The position numbers and the translations under genes are program-made. Below are positions 45,001 through 58,745 of a stretch of 64,000 nucleotides of DNA, in pieces. The notes below the pieces were generated by a model that did not search any database, was not told the origin of the DNA, and saw nothing but the letters and a program-made list of their open reading frames with translations. Positions within the stretch are counted from its first letter, which is position 1. Every line of letters starts with the position of its first letter. The stretch is from Branchiostoma floridae (taxonomy: Eukaryota; Chordata; Leptocardii; Amphioxiformes; Branchiostomatidae), in assembly GCF_000003815.2 (NCBI RefSeq), contig NC_049992.1:11728682-11792681 (forward strand), written 5' to 3'.

Positions 45001-48000
45001 GAGAATACCAGGGAGGATTTAATAGCAATAAATGCCCCACCCCCCTGGCTATTCCTATCCTTACGGTAGATGTCATAACCTACTGGAAATACTTCCCCAT
45101 CCCCTATGTCGGGGTTGAGGTGTGATTCGTTACCACATATGATATCAGGGTCTTTGGTATCAATCATAGCTTGAAAGAGTGCATTTTTGACTTGCCCTTG
45201 TATACTTCTACAATTCAAGGATAAGACTTGTAACTTATGTGGAGTGTTCTTACCTGTAACTGCGTTACCTGTCCTTGGAGGGGGATATGGAGATGAAGTA
45301 GCAGTGGGGTGAAAGGGGGATTGAACACTAGCATTGATAAGTGAAACATCCGATGTTGTCTTGTTTATTTGTGACCTAGACTGCCTGGTCGGGGTTTGAT
45401 GTGGGCTGTAGTCAATACTGTCTGGTTCCAAGTCAGACAAAGGTCTGTAGAAAGACCCATCTGTATCATGGATCCAGGAGTTAGTATCAAATAGACTACT
45501 TGCAAAACTGGGCATACCACACTGGTTGCATACCCATGTGCATGAGGAATTTTGGTAGAACTTATAAAATTTATCTCCAACACCACAACACTTTATATGT
45601 ATCCATTGCTCACATGTGTCACACTGCAGGGCTCTGTGTGTAGTGGCCACAGCGCGCCCGCACCCTCCACACGGGTATTTAACTGGCCCCGGGTTTTTCT
45701 GGACGTCTCCCGACAGAATTAGGATCGCCAGCATAAACCCGGTAGGGCCCTTAAACCCCAGGGGCGCTGCCGCTCCATAGCGCACACTAAACTTTGGACT
45801 AAGTGGTCTTAACAGCGTAGTCAACCCCAGGCCCGGTAGACTGGACGCTGAGGACACGTCAGACAGAAAGTGGCGATATCCTGCAAGCACTATCGCGCAA
45901 AACAGCAAGCAGCATGAGAAATCAACATGGCCGCCGCGCCGCGATATGGCTGCACATGTACGCATGTTACACTTTACCGCACATTCCTCTCCAAAAACAC
46001 TGCCAACAACTTTACAGTGACTTCCAAAGAAGTATTAGATGATTACCCAGCTGTTAAGGGGCTACGGGGCTAAGTTGCCCATAAAAAGAGACAATAGACG
46101 GCAAAAAAATGTTGGTATAGTTACGGAGCTCGCAACCACCACCACCCTCTTCCACCGCTGACCTCTGACCTCTTACAGGGTAACTGGGAAGAACACATAG
46201 ATTTTGTTGATTTTTTTAGTGTGTATCAATGGGCCTTATCCTAATAAACAAGTGACAATTTAAAGAAAGATACTTGTCAATAGACTTGATACTATATATA
46301 TTTGTGTCAGATTCACATTACATGTCTCAAACCATGCCTATTTCCATTGGAGTCTATGAAATTATCAACACCCTGCCCCCTGCCCCACAGGTGACAGTGC
46401 ACCAGCCTATTGTGTTGGATGACGGAAACCTTGAGCTTGCACTGTATGGGAGCTTTCTTCCCATTCCAGACCTGAGTCTTTTCAATGGTGTAAGTTTACA
46501 CAACATTACCTTCACAAATATTACACTTCTATGTACAATAAACATGTATAATGACCTGTCGTAAAGATTATGGATGAAAAGTATGAGACTCAGTATGTAC
46601 ACTTTGTGCAAATAATTGTGTCTTAACTTTTAATATTGAAAGTAAAACTGTCCTTCCATGTTTTGTCACTCCAGGGAAACTGTCTTCATGTGGTCCCGGG
46701 TCAACTGTACACTGAGAATGGAGACATTGAAATGAATGTGGGTCGCAAAACTGCCAACATCACCGTCACCAGTCTGTGTGACAGGCCCATTCAGGTCAGC
46801 TTTCAACCTCAAGAGGTCAAATAAAGATTTTCTGCACAGGAAAAAAATTGTTGCTAGTACATATACATCTGTAATGGTTGTTGCATGCTTCCTTATGTAT
46901 TGTATGTAGTAGGTGTTAAATATCTCAAGCTTTTTGTCCATATAAGAGCTTGCGCTACCTAATACAAATTTGACCTTATGGGAATGCAGCCAAAATCTAA
47001 TGACCAATTGTCTGTATCTGTTTAATATTAATACAATTTTTACATATGCTCAGCTATTGTGCACAGAAGTTTGAAAATGTTTTGTCTGATCAAAAGAATA
47101 TCTGTCAATTCTGCTATTATCTGATACTTGAAAGCTGTTACGGGCTACTTTTACATGAATAAGTTAATAGGGTGAAAGGATATGGCAAAGACTGTTATGG
47201 AGGGAGAGAGAGAAAGAGGGATTTGAATTAAAATAATGACACATTGTGTTCTGTGTTGAACAGGTTGGCAGCCATTATCATTTCCTGGAGGTGAACAAGT
47301 TCCTGCAGTTTGACAGGACCCAGGCTTATGGCAAAAGACTGGTAAGAGCAAATTAATCATTAGCATGACCACCAGTTAACATGTACAATATGTACAGTGA
47401 TTATAAAGTAAGTTCTTTGTATCTTTTCCATCATTACCTAATGCTCACACATTCCTTTCATAGAATATCCCAGCAGGCACTGCTGTCCGGTTTGAACCAG
47501 GTGAGACCAGGGAGGTCCAGCTTGTGGAGATTGCAGGGAACAGGTAAATAACCATGGCAACCAAGAGGGTAGTTATGGATTAGATGTAGAACCAAGATGA
47601 TGGTGCATTTGTGAGAAGCAGTAGCTACTAGTTATGATCATGTTATAATTACTGACTATCAATTGCTGTTTTCTGATCCGTATTTTTTTGTATCATTTTG
47701 ACCAGTGTTATCCATGGTGGAAACTTCCTAAGTGATGGCAAGTTCGATGAGTCCAAGATTGCTGCCATTTTGGAGAACATCAAGAGTAGAGGTTTTGCAC
47801 ACAAGGTGAGATATCTTGTAAATCATGAAAGTCATGATTCATTCTGTATCACTTATGTATGCACTGAATTAGTTCAAAGTGGATTTAACACTGTTGACTC
47901 AATTTGTCATTTCTCCTGTAAAAAGAAAATGGGTAACTTAGGTAGATCTCCTTGCTGAGTTATTGAGAAAGTTAAGTTACTGAGAATTTCTAGTAAATAC

Positions 48001-51000
48001 AATGCTGTCGTGGCTGCAAGTGTTTCTTTCCAAAATTGCTTGGTGCAGATTAAGTGGCTGTTTGTGATGTTTAATCTCATACAATGACTGCTGTATAGCT
48101 TTATTAGAATGTCTTATTCAGTTCTTAGCAACTGGCCAACCTGTCGTGGGATTTTTATTGTTTTGTGACTGGTATCGATAGTGATAAATATATGGCTCTG
48201 CATGTTTTGCCTGTGATTGTGATTGTGATAAGGTCCACTGGCTTACAGCAAGGCTCACAATACTCAATACTCACCCACAACCTGCAGTTTGAAAATTTTG
48301 AGATAACAAAAGAAAAACAAGTTTTATTATTCTAGGCAAAAAGGATTCAGGCCAGGTATTATATATCTGGAGAGGGCTTGCAGTCGCCTGCGCTGCAGCC
48401 GAACGATGATGATGATGATTATATATCACACACTGCAGGTAACAGTAAAAACAGTAAAATCACTAACACTTTTTCCAAATATTTTGCTTTATCCATTTTA
48501 AGACACAGGATGCAAACATCCTGAAGAGACCAAAGACAAACCTCTGTGTGATGCCACGTCACATCTACGCACACACATATGGCCCTACAACAGGGGACTG
48601 TGTCCGACTGGGGGACACCTCATTGATCATAGAGGTGGAGAAGGACTTAACTGTGTACGGGGACGAGTGCAAGTTTGGAGGTGGAAAGGTATGTCACATG
48701 AGGCATAAAACCGTAACAGATGGTATCAGATACATTTATCCATGCATAGTTTGTTCACCATGTTCATCTTTTGTATACTTTGTCTCAAAGGATGATTCTA
48801 TTAAAGGATAAATATAGAATACAACACTTTGGTGCCCTTGAACAAAAATTGTTACAACAGCAATGTTCCAACGTTTGAATAAGGTATTTGAATATTTGAC
48901 CGCGATGCATTCGGCGTGCGCAGAGCATGTTCGAAGGAAGCCTATGTGAGTCGTGATAAAACTTCGAAGCCTGTGTAATACGGCTTTTTATCACCCAGTC
49001 CGGAACATCTGTTTTGAACGTTATTGCGGCCCAGGTATGACATAATACATAAATTAATTCTGTAGTTATGCCTTGTATGAATATGTCGTAAACTGTCCAC
49101 AATATATGAATGGTAATTGTTGAGTTGTTATTTCAGGTACTGAGAGAGGGTATGGGGCAGATGGCAGGGGTGAGTGCAGCTGATGCCCTGGACACGGTCA
49201 TCACTAACGCCCTGATCGTGGATGCTGTGACTGGGATCATCAAGGCTGATGTGGGCATAAAGGTACGTGCTCTTTAACCTTGTCCTGCTGAGAATTTGTT
49301 TGTGTATTTAACCCCCTTAATCAGTTAAACTTGACTGATTCTGTGTTGATGCAGATTTTCCTCTCCAATTAAATTGCACTTTGCTGCGGTATGCCATATT
49401 TAATTGAGAAATGCTTCAAACCCATTATGATACTGGACCCACATACAGGCATTATATTATGTGCATCCCGTATATTTACGGGCTCAGCAGGACAGGGATT
49501 TTTTTAATGTACTGTTTAGAATAGAGTTATTGATGCATACTATGATATTAAATATAGAAGTGTTATGCACTGTAATAGTATGAATAGCACTAGAATGTAC
49601 TGTTACATTTGTAAATGTAGTTGTCAGTAAGCTAGCAATGCTCTGTCATCATTTTACCATAATTTAAGATGATCTGTAGTTTTTTTCCCTGTTCAGGATG
49701 GTATGATCGTTGGCATTGGCAAGGCAGGAAACCCAGATGTCATGGCAAACGTCAATACAGTGAGTTTAACTTTTTTCATTCATGGCCTTTAACAGTAGAC
49801 ATTATGAATGTCATTCCAATGTCAAACAGCAGTTCAATTTAGTTCCACCCAAATAGCATTCTTCTTACATTCATTTGACACTTCTTATCTAACATAGATA
49901 CTTAACTGTGGACTTTACAGCCTTCAGATATCATAAATTAAAAACCAGTTTGAATGATTTGCTCTATTGTGGTAATATTTTGCTCCACAGAACCTAATAT
50001 GTGGGGCGACCACAGAGGCCATAGCAGGAGAGGGTCTCATCCTGACCGCTGGGGCGCTGGACGCACATGTCCACTTCATCTGTCCTCAGCTGGCCCGAGA
50101 AGCCGTGGCCTCTGGAGTGACCACCATGTTTGGCGGCGGCACTGGCCCTGCCACGGGTAGTAATGCCACAACATGTACACCTGGGCCAAACCATATCAAG
50201 TATGCTTTTCTTTGCGATTTTCTGTGTTAGAATCTTTCAATGTGTGAGGGGAGTTAAAAAAAACAAAGTTACACCCTCTCAGAAAGAAGCTGGTACTAAT
50301 ACTCAAGTGCCTCTGTCAGTCACCTAAATTACAAAAAAAATTATGCACAGGTACTGCAGCACAATAATGGAGTATTGGCAAATGTTTGTTTCAACGATTA
50401 GTGCTAGAATAGACTCTTCATGTTGTATTTTTTTTTCCACATGAAAAGTTAAGGTTGATTGACAGTTTACTCTGTCTGCAGAGCAATGATGCAGAGTACT
50501 GATGCCTTCCCACTCAACTTCGGGTTCACAGGTAAGTCTTTGATATGTTGTTTTATAAACACCTTGCAAATAATGACAGATATTTGTGAATATCAAGATT
50601 ATCAGAAAAGTCTGTTACTGAGTTTGATTCAGTAAAGGCAATAGTTTTCATGATCTTTCCTGTGCCTTACTCTAGACCTGCACTAGTGTTCATTTATGAA
50701 TAATCTTATTCTACATGTGTTGTAACTGCCCCATCAGATTCACTTAATATTGCTAATACTATCCCAAGGACAAAGCACTGCCATGCCTGAATAGTCTGCT
50801 GCAGTTTTGTCATCACCAGCCAGATGTCACCCCTGTGTGACCATCTGCCTGTACAGTGTACTAACATCTATTAATGTACCATGTGTGAACAGGAAAAGGC
50901 AATACCTCCCAGCTGGATGGAATATCTAAAGAGATAGAAGAACAAATAGAGGCTGGTGCCATTGGGTAGGCATGTTGACTTTTTGAATCCCTAATATACT

Positions 51001-54000
51001 ATTCATAATAGGACAACTGTAGTTACCTGACAGTATTGCATAAGGCCCAATCAATCATCTTTTGACTGTTGAACTCTGTGCATAGGTATTTCTTTACAAC
51101 TTTTATTGCAGGCACTTAGCCCAATCACGTCAACAATATGGCCTTGTTTACATAATATTGTTCATGCCATTTGACATGGGTTATCATTCTGTAGGATTGA
51201 TTACAACAATTAAGTGGCATGGAGAACTATGACATTTATCTGATGTAATTAACTCACAGACGTCATAATTGAGGAAATGTATCAAAGGAAAAGATAAGAT
51301 CTATGAGTGTTATGTTCATCTAGATGTCTCAAAAAATCAGATGGGTAGGTAAAAAGTAAAGCATCTTTTTTATAGCTTCAAACAATAGTGTCAAAAAAAG
51401 GTTTGTCAGGAGAGTAGTCTGAATTGAGTTACAGCACAGTATGCTGCCTCGCGAATTGAACTCAAAGTTGCTGGCTATGGGACTTTTCCAACTATGACAC
51501 GAGTGCAGGCATCAGCCCTCCCCAAATGGTCGAGGGCCTCTTGTGCCATCTTTGCACACTGCCAAGCCTTTCTCTGGTGTCCCACCTGTGCCATTAGGCC
51601 AGGGCCCTGCTAGAGCCTTAATCAGCCTTGTCTCAGACCTTCCCAGGGGCAAGGAGGTAATTAAGTACCTGTAGGTAACCCCTAAAGCGAGCATTCCCGG
51701 CAAACCATGTCTGTTGGATGATATCTTTTCTCTTATATATGGCACACTTTTTATGTCAGTTTTGTTTGTGGTTTCCATCTTGTGTAAGTTAAAGAATTGT
51801 AGAAATGAGGGTTGTGAGACACTGATGTTGCTGCCTTCCTATTAGTATTTCCTCTGTTATTGTTTTCACTATTTGGTATATTTCTATGTAATATTTTTAT
51901 GTAATCAAAATACATAAAATTATTAGTATTGTTAGCTGTGCATAGCTAATGAGCTAGCAAAGCATGATGGGAAGGGTATCAGATTACAGTTCTAAATCTA
52001 AAAAAGCCATGAAAGAATGAGTGTTCTTCAAAAGTGTATAGTCCATTGCCCACTGTTGAAACAAAATATCAAATTGTTTGTTTTTGTTTTTCTTTATTTG
52101 TTTTATTTTAGTTTAAAGCTTCATGAAGACTGGGGTTCCACACCTGCAGCTATTGACACCTGTCTACGTGTAGCTGAGAAACATGATGTACAGGTAGTTC
52201 AACTTTGGATGACTTTGTTTTTGCTCAGTTAGCTACACAGCTTTGAATCATGTACAATGTGATTTTTATGATTTCTATATCAATGCAATACCCCCAAGTA
52301 ATGTCTTATTGTGTACTAAAGCATGCATATATGCCAAACACATGCTCTATTATTCTGATGTGTTGTATCAGAATAAGTCTTTTCATAATGCAACTTAGTA
52401 TTCATTTAATTTAGTATTCGTGACACATTTCAATTTGTGTATGTTCCATTTGTTGAACCCTAGGTGATGATCCACACAGACACTTTGAATGAATCATCGT
52501 GTGTGGAGCAGACAATAGAAGCTTTCAAGGTAAATTGCCCTTCCACAGTCTGTTTGATATCTGAGGTGGTCACTGCGTATACTGTTACAGTACTGTACCA
52601 CATTAAATTCATTGATAAACATTCAAAATTCAATGCTTTAAGAAATCATCAATCATACATGTATAACATGCGAGTGCCTTGTGCTTGCTTCTGCGTTAGA
52701 TTGGACCCTAGATGATACCTCATGTGCATGTTTTGTTTTGTTTTGTTTAGTCTACGTAACTTCGTAGGGGGAAAATGTACAATAAAAGTCTTCATTCATT
52801 TGTTCATGATGGCCTTAAAAAAGGTATTACTAAAATGTTAGAAAATACAGAGCACAACCTGTTCTCCAACTAGATCTCTTTTGCATATCAATTCCCACCT
52901 AGGATATATAAAAACTCTTTCTAACAAGATTTCTCCAGCGTCACTGACGAAAGACACCAGGCGGTTGTCCGAAACGTCTGACTGTTTCCAAAATCATATC
53001 TAGTTGTTTGAGTAACTGCTTTTTGGTGCACACAGGGCCGAACCATCCACACCTACCACTCAGAGGGTGCGGGGGGTGGCCACGCCCCTGACATCATCAA
53101 GGTGTGCGGAGTGCCTAATGTCCTGCCCTCCTCCACCAACCCCACCCGCCCTTACACCGTCAACACCATCGACGAGCACCTGGACATGCTCATGGTCTGT
53201 CACCATCTCGACAAGTACGACAAGTATTTTATTTGTGTGTTTGTTTGTTGGTTTTTTATCTAGGAAATCATGTGAGTGGCAATTTGCATTGATGTCAGTA
53301 ATCTGATCCCAGCTGAACAGGATGGCTCAAAGTGTTAGAAGGGATTTTGGTTTGGAGAATGTGGAATGTCTTGACCCAGGAAATTCTTTTAATGGTTTCT
53401 TAACCATAGCAAGAAAGAGAAATTTCACAATTAGGTTCTTCCCAAACTGCTGTTAGCAAGCATACTTAAATATAACATTGTGCAAAAAATTATGTCATCG
53501 CCATCACACAGTTAATTGGCAGAGGTTTGAGTCTTTTGAATGAGTGATACCTAGATTTTATTTACTTTACGTGTTACTGACCCTCCTCTTCATCCAGGAA
53601 CCTTTCAGAAGATGTTGCTTTTGCTGAGTCACGAATCCGAGCTGAAACCATCGCAGCTGAGGACATCCTGCATGACATGGGAGCCATCAGCATCATAGCA
53701 TCAGACTCACAGGTTGGCATCAATGTACATGTAGTAGTATAGTTACTGTTGTAGTATCCAGTATTTGATTATACTGCTGTTAGGATCCCCAACACAGGGG
53801 TAGGCAGCAATCGGCTTAAGTCTTCACACCACGCTTCCATGTGTGGCTATGTCCAGTGGGCTCACCCTATAATGTTCTAAATTGTTTTAAAGGTTGGTCT
53901 AATTTTCTATGTTAAGTCATTTTGACATTGACAGCACTTGGTAATACATGAAATAATTGGTAGATAGTCCATGAAATAATCAGGAAAATGATTGACATTG

Positions 54001-55968
54001 AAGAGCCTTTGGCTCACAAAGATCTGTGACACATGTTGGGAGATGTTTAACCCGTACCACCTAACCTCAGGCTATGGGAAGAGTTGGTGAGGTCATCACC
54101 AGAACGTGGCAGACGGCAGACAAGATGAAGCAACAGCGAGGGGCGCTGGCGGGAGAGACCGGAGACAACGACAACCTCCGTGTCAGGAGATACGTGGCCA
54201 AATACACCATCAACCCAGCAATCAGTAACGGCATGGCACATCTTATTGGCTCTGTGGAGGTGAGAGTAGAAAGTTATCTGTCTCATTATTAGCTACACAA
54301 TATAGAAATGTAAAGTGTACATTGATAAGGGTCAAGTTGTATTGTATGTAAACCTGGCTTGATAATGATGTTTCATGATTGCTGTTGGATCTTAATTTGT
54401 GTTGTTCCTTTAAAATTTCCTAAAACTGCAAGTTTATCAAAGTCTTTTTGCATCTATGTTATGTAGCAGAAATGATGTTCTTTATTACACCTCTTCATCC
54501 AATACAGAAAGACAAGATGGCTGACTTGGTCCTGTGGAAACCAGCTTTCTTTGGTGCCAAACCAGAAATCATCATCAAGGGTGGACATATTGCGTGGGCC
54601 CAGATGGGTGAGGACTTTGGTAGAATCAGTATTCAGTAGAAACCGTTTAATTGCACATTTGCCTGACTTCGTGCAATTATCTGGGTTGTGCAACAATGAA
54701 CCAGCACTGGATTTTGGGATTACAAAAGTGTTCGGTTATCCGTTGTGCAATTGACTGACTTTTACTGTATATCACAGTTATACCTGTTATCATCACAGAA
54801 GGATAAAGAGCACAGAAATGAGCTTGGCTTGTTTGTTTTTGCTTATTTCATAGTTTGATCCATAATGCATATTAATGTCAATGACAATATAGAAATATTT
54901 CATGATTTCCATCCTAGGGATGCCCAATGCCTCCATCCCCACCCCGGAACCAGTCAAGACCAGGAAGATGTTTGGTGCTTACGGCAAAGCTGTCGGCAAC
55001 AACTCTGTCATGTTTGTCTCTAAGGTGAGACAACAATTGCTTGTGTCATACACCGTAGCATATGTAATCCTATAGCAAATTTCAACACTCTTGTGTGTGA
55101 CTACGTTTACATGGATATCAGTAGGGACATGATTTAATTGTAGAATCTAGAAGAGTGTCAAGCACACTATGATATGTAATATGTGACATGTTCACTCATC
55201 TTTCCTCTGCAGTCTTCCATTGAGAGAGGGATCCCACAAACATATGGATTGAGCAAGAAACTAGTTCCCATCAAAAAGTGAGTTCTGAAGCTATGTCTTA
55301 CTGTAAGAGTATAAACTGTCACAACTGATCCCAATGTACGAAAAAAAATTTCTATCTTGGTCTAGATTGAAAAATCAGAATGTTGATGTTAACTAAATCT
55401 TAGTTGATATAGATGTACAAAATTCTAGTTAGCATAATATGTTTTTTTTTAGAAAATGTCACAGTGCATAATTTTTGTGTCTTTTCAGCTGCCGAGGGTT
55501 GACCAAAAAAGACATGGTCCTCAATGACTACACTCCAAACATAACAGGTAAAACATTGTTGCATTCAACAGAATGTTGGCTAAATCCTGTACAAACTGAG
55601 ATCTACCATATGAGAAAAACTACAACACAATTAACAATCATTTCCACTTTGTTGTATGCTTCATCCTTTTTGTCTTGATTGTTTTGAATCATGTAAAACT
55701 TGCTCACATAGTAGTTCAGATTTTCAGTGCTCAGTTTAGGCACATGATGATGATGATGCTTAGGCACATAACTACATAATTGTGTAGTTGTGTCTGCAGT
55801 GTCGCAGTGGCTAAACTGTGCTGTTTTATTCCATGTGTTTTATCAGTGGATCCCCAGTCCTACCAGGTCCATGTGATAAGAGAAGAGAACGGAGAAGAAG
55901 TGAGGGAACATCTGACATGTGAGCCTGCCAAACAGCTTCCCTTGGCTCAGAAATACTTCCTGTTCTAA
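42016..55968 (+). CDS. Urease (fused gamma-beta-alpha), 22 visible exons, 5' end missing
   Basis: Exons: 42016-42098, 46391-46489, 46675-46794, 47264-47341, 47464-47543, 47706-47805, 48503-48688, 49137-49262, 49697-49759, 49991-50199, 50482-50531, 50893-50965, 52112-52193, 52464-52529, 53036-53214, 53598-53712, 54071-54259, 54508-54607, 54918-55024, 55213-55277, 55489-55547, 55847-55968. About 782 residues; with the missing ~60 the total would match plant ureases (about 840). Seen: end of gamma ([13 protein letters not shown]), beta ([24 protein letters not shown]), alpha ([14 protein letters not shown]). Nickel and catalytic residues are all present: DAHVHF, the carbamylated Lys in [28 protein letters not shown], the flap VCHHLD, and [12 protein letters not shown]. 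It hydrolyses urea to ammonia and carbamate. The first exon(s) probably lie in the gap at 41749 or 40589. The first visible intron holds a CR1-like LINE. Confidence 0.96.
43409..43621. mobile_element. GC-rich element nested in the LINE
   Basis: LINE similarity stops at CCCGTAGCCAGGGCGGG and is replaced by G/C runs and CAGCAAAATTTTCCC...TGCAGGAAATGGC, which matches the reverse complement of the module at 35117-35175. It continues into the gap at 43622, so its other end is not visible. Confidence 0.65.
43622..44612. other. Assembly gap, 991 N
   Basis: Covers the far end of the nested element and the middle of the LINE. Confidence 0.99.
52735..52800 (+). mobile_element. Possible retroelement 3' tail
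   Basis: A TTTTG run, a short hairpin (CTACGTAACTTCGTAG), AATAAAAG and a CATT repeat, which looks like the 3' end of a LINE or SINE. Located in a urease intron. Weak call. Confidence 0.35.
52925..52985 (+). ncRNA. Hammerhead-like core motif
   Basis: CTGACGA and CGAAAC enclose a hairpin (GACA...TGTC), and GTCA before the core can pair with TGAC after GAAACGTC. This fits a hammerhead layout with variable position 7, but stem III would be almost absent. Such motifs occur in Penelope-like and related repeats. Located in a urease intron; activity unproven. Confidence 0.3.
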
Positions 55969-58737
55969 TAGTAAATTACCTGGATATTCATCCCCAAAGA
56001 TCCACAGGTTTGCACTGTACCAGAAGCTTGCTTAGAGCAATTATCAGTAGGGCGGATCTAATTAGTCCAACACTTCAGGTAAAATGTCCCAACCTTCCTA
56101 CCTGGTCCTGATTTTGGCTACACATCAGGAGTGGTGCCCTTTTCTCGTGAAGGGCAAGCATATCTTTGCTAGCATCTAGACTACAATACATGTATTAGTC
56201 ATCCAGGGTATAGAACAAGGGGAGCAATCTCAGACTCAGACCATCTGAACATATGTGCTCCAGAAGTACAGAGAAAACCAGCCAGGTCCTGAGGATAGTA
56301 CCCATATTACCTCTAGAGCCTACCTGACTACCTCTATAGCCATCAATGGCATGTCGCATGTGAAAGATAGAGGAAATCTCATTTCAGTAACTCTTTAACA
56401 GGTAACTTGTTGAAATGTACTTACAGTTTAAGTACTGACAGGATTCTGTAGCAAGCTGCTATATATTTCATGTTAGCTTGTCAATCAGATAAATTGTGTA
56501 TATTGAGTGTAATACAAATGTACAAAGAAGGCATAGAGTTACACTTCAACACATAAAAAAGCATTGTCAGCTGTGTTATGTACATGTTATTAAAGCTAAG
56601 GATCAAGGCCATGCATTGTCATGTATATTCCTACATTTTTCTTAGTATATATCATCACTCATCAACATGATGATGATGATCTGTATATTGTGAATACAAA
56701 TTATGTAACATCTATAATGTTGATGTAAATATATCATGCACAAAGCTTCTAACTTATAGTATCAGCATAGATATCAAGCTTGGCTTGAGAATAGAGCATC
56801 TCTCCCTATCCAGCTTATGTTGTTGTGGGCCTTTATTTAGTTTAATTGTTACATAGTGTAAAGAGCCTATTGCAATTGGACAATACTTTCATTGGTCAGA
56901 CAATTTGCTCCATGTATTATGATATCATAATATGCCATTGTAGACAGTTGCTACCTCTTATTTCTGTTGAAGTTTTATTTCTGAATCACTAAACTTCGTG
57001 CTGAAATTTGACAGGGTAGTTTTTCAATGGAAGAAACAAGAATTGATACTATTTTGAGACAAAGAAGAAACAGATTCATGTATCAAGTTGATGAAAAATT
57101 GAATTTTCAAATAAAGACCTTGAAGAGCAAGTTTGAGAATTGTTATATTATGAAATGCAAATTATATTTGAAGAGTTTTCTCGGGTATTTGGTACCAAAC
57201 CATGAAATAAAAGGCATACTATTAAACGACTCTTTGTGTTTTGACCATATATATGCACTTTACATTGCATACTCCTTTAAATGGAAGTTAATGAGTTAGG
57301 TATTCTTTATACGTAACTATGTTTTCTGCCCATTTCAAAACCATTACTTCCTGACTATCAGCGTTACCGAAGTGGCATCATGCATATCCTTGGGAAAGGC
57401 CCTTCGAAAATTCCTTCTAGTACAGGCAAAGTAGCTTATAAAGAGCATGTTGCTGAAGTAGGGCCAGTGTCTACGCTTGATGGCTTCAGGTGAAATGTTG
57501 TAACTGCCAGGTGCCTTCTAATGTGAACTTCCTGACATATGCGGGTCTAAAGACTTTCCCCACAAATAGCAGTTAAAGAAATGTGCTTGAAGGCCCATGG
57601 CAATGTAAAAACAGAATATGTAGAAAAAATCATCATGGATCAAAACCGACATGTAGCGGTCAAAAATGACAATGAAATACTACAAGCGTGTTGCCTTACG
57701 TTAATGTCCTTTAATCAACTGCTGAAGGACCGCTTTTTTATCCATACACCTCGCCTTGGTAACGTTAACCTGGCTGCTTGGTTGGTCGCGCTCCATGCGT
57801 GAATCGGTATAGAGCCGCCAACGAGGCAAAGAAGCTGCCCTGTATCATCGATAAGTATGTGTACAGAGCTATTAAATGTGTAGTGTAGTTGTTCTGGAAA
57901 GACATTTAGAAAGCATAGATTCAACCAGGAACTTGATCATTTATTGTGAAACATGCAAATGTAGATCCTGCTAATCAAAAATGAAACCGTGGCTCCCCCT
58001 GTGCCTTAAGATTGCACGCTGGATACAGAAAATCAGTGCGTCTCTTTATTATCATTAGCTTATTGCGGTCTCCAAATGCGTGACTCCGATCTACATTGTA
58101 TTCCATTTTGTTTACATGTGCGAACGTACCCAGGTAAAGTAACGTTGCCCTGACTCGATTGTTCCTGTTCTTTTTACTACCCAGTGACCATGGAGTGGAC
58201 TGCTTCTGTATCTATATAGCCGGTATAACCGCCCTTCGGCGTAACACACCAGCTGCTTAAAGGCCCCTTCACACGAGAGCAAGAATGAGCCGGAACTTGC
58301 CGTCAGAATGAAAATTATTTTCTATTCCTGGGAATTACCCCGAATGTGGCACGAATTTTGCAAATACTTCATTCCGGCATGATCTGCTTGATATCTGCTA
58401 ATTCGGTTTCAATGTGAAGGCCCTATTCAGCATGCTCGACGACAAAATGACACTCAACGAGCAGCACAGCACAGTGGTGCTTTGATGTTGCGTGCGTCAC
58501 AGGAAGCTTGATTGTATTCGAGCACCGATATGAAGTTTTCAAGAACTATGGAGTTAATTTGAGGGTTATTGAAAACACGCGAAAGTGTATGGAAGTGATC
58601 TGCTTCAGACAGTGCTTGATATTTTGTAAATCTGATTTTTGGAACTAATCTCTCTCAAAGTTAATATGCGTGTTTTATATTACTTGTTTGACAGTGAATG
58701 TTTGATTGTTTTATTGGCTGATTGTCGTTTCCCTTAA
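55969..58737. other. Urease downstream spacer
   Basis: Probable urease 3' UTR, then AT-rich spacer. The 90-residue frame at 57027-57299 has no domain I recognise and no splice context; I do not call it a gene. A repeat-like GGCCCCTTCACAC segment begins near 58261. Confidence 0.4.
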
Positions 58738-58745
58738 TTCCTTAA

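Larger units (their letters stand above)
42440..45965 (-). mobile_element. CR1-like LINE with PHD finger and 2A-like peptide
   Basis: Minus-strand frame from 45965: hydrophobic N-terminus ([13 protein letters not shown]), a 2A-like GDVQKNPGP (45684-45710, Pro94), a C4HC3 PHD finger (CGGC, CDTC, HIKC, CNQC), then an AP endonuclease ([28 protein letters not shown]). After an N gap and a nested element it resumes as reverse transcriptase: [24 protein letters not shown] catalytic motif, [16 protein letters not shown], and a C-terminal domain ending FTQL with stop at 42458. CR1-clade elements of marine deuterostomes are known to carry PHD fingers and 2A sequences. Apart from the insertion the visible frames are open, so it looks young. 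Lies antisense in a urease intron. Confidence 0.9.

Noticed and set aside
19689-55968. Bacterial contamination as the source of the urease genes
   Set aside because: Four genes with dozens of phase-consistent GT-AG introns and eukaryotic fused urease are continuous with animal sequence.
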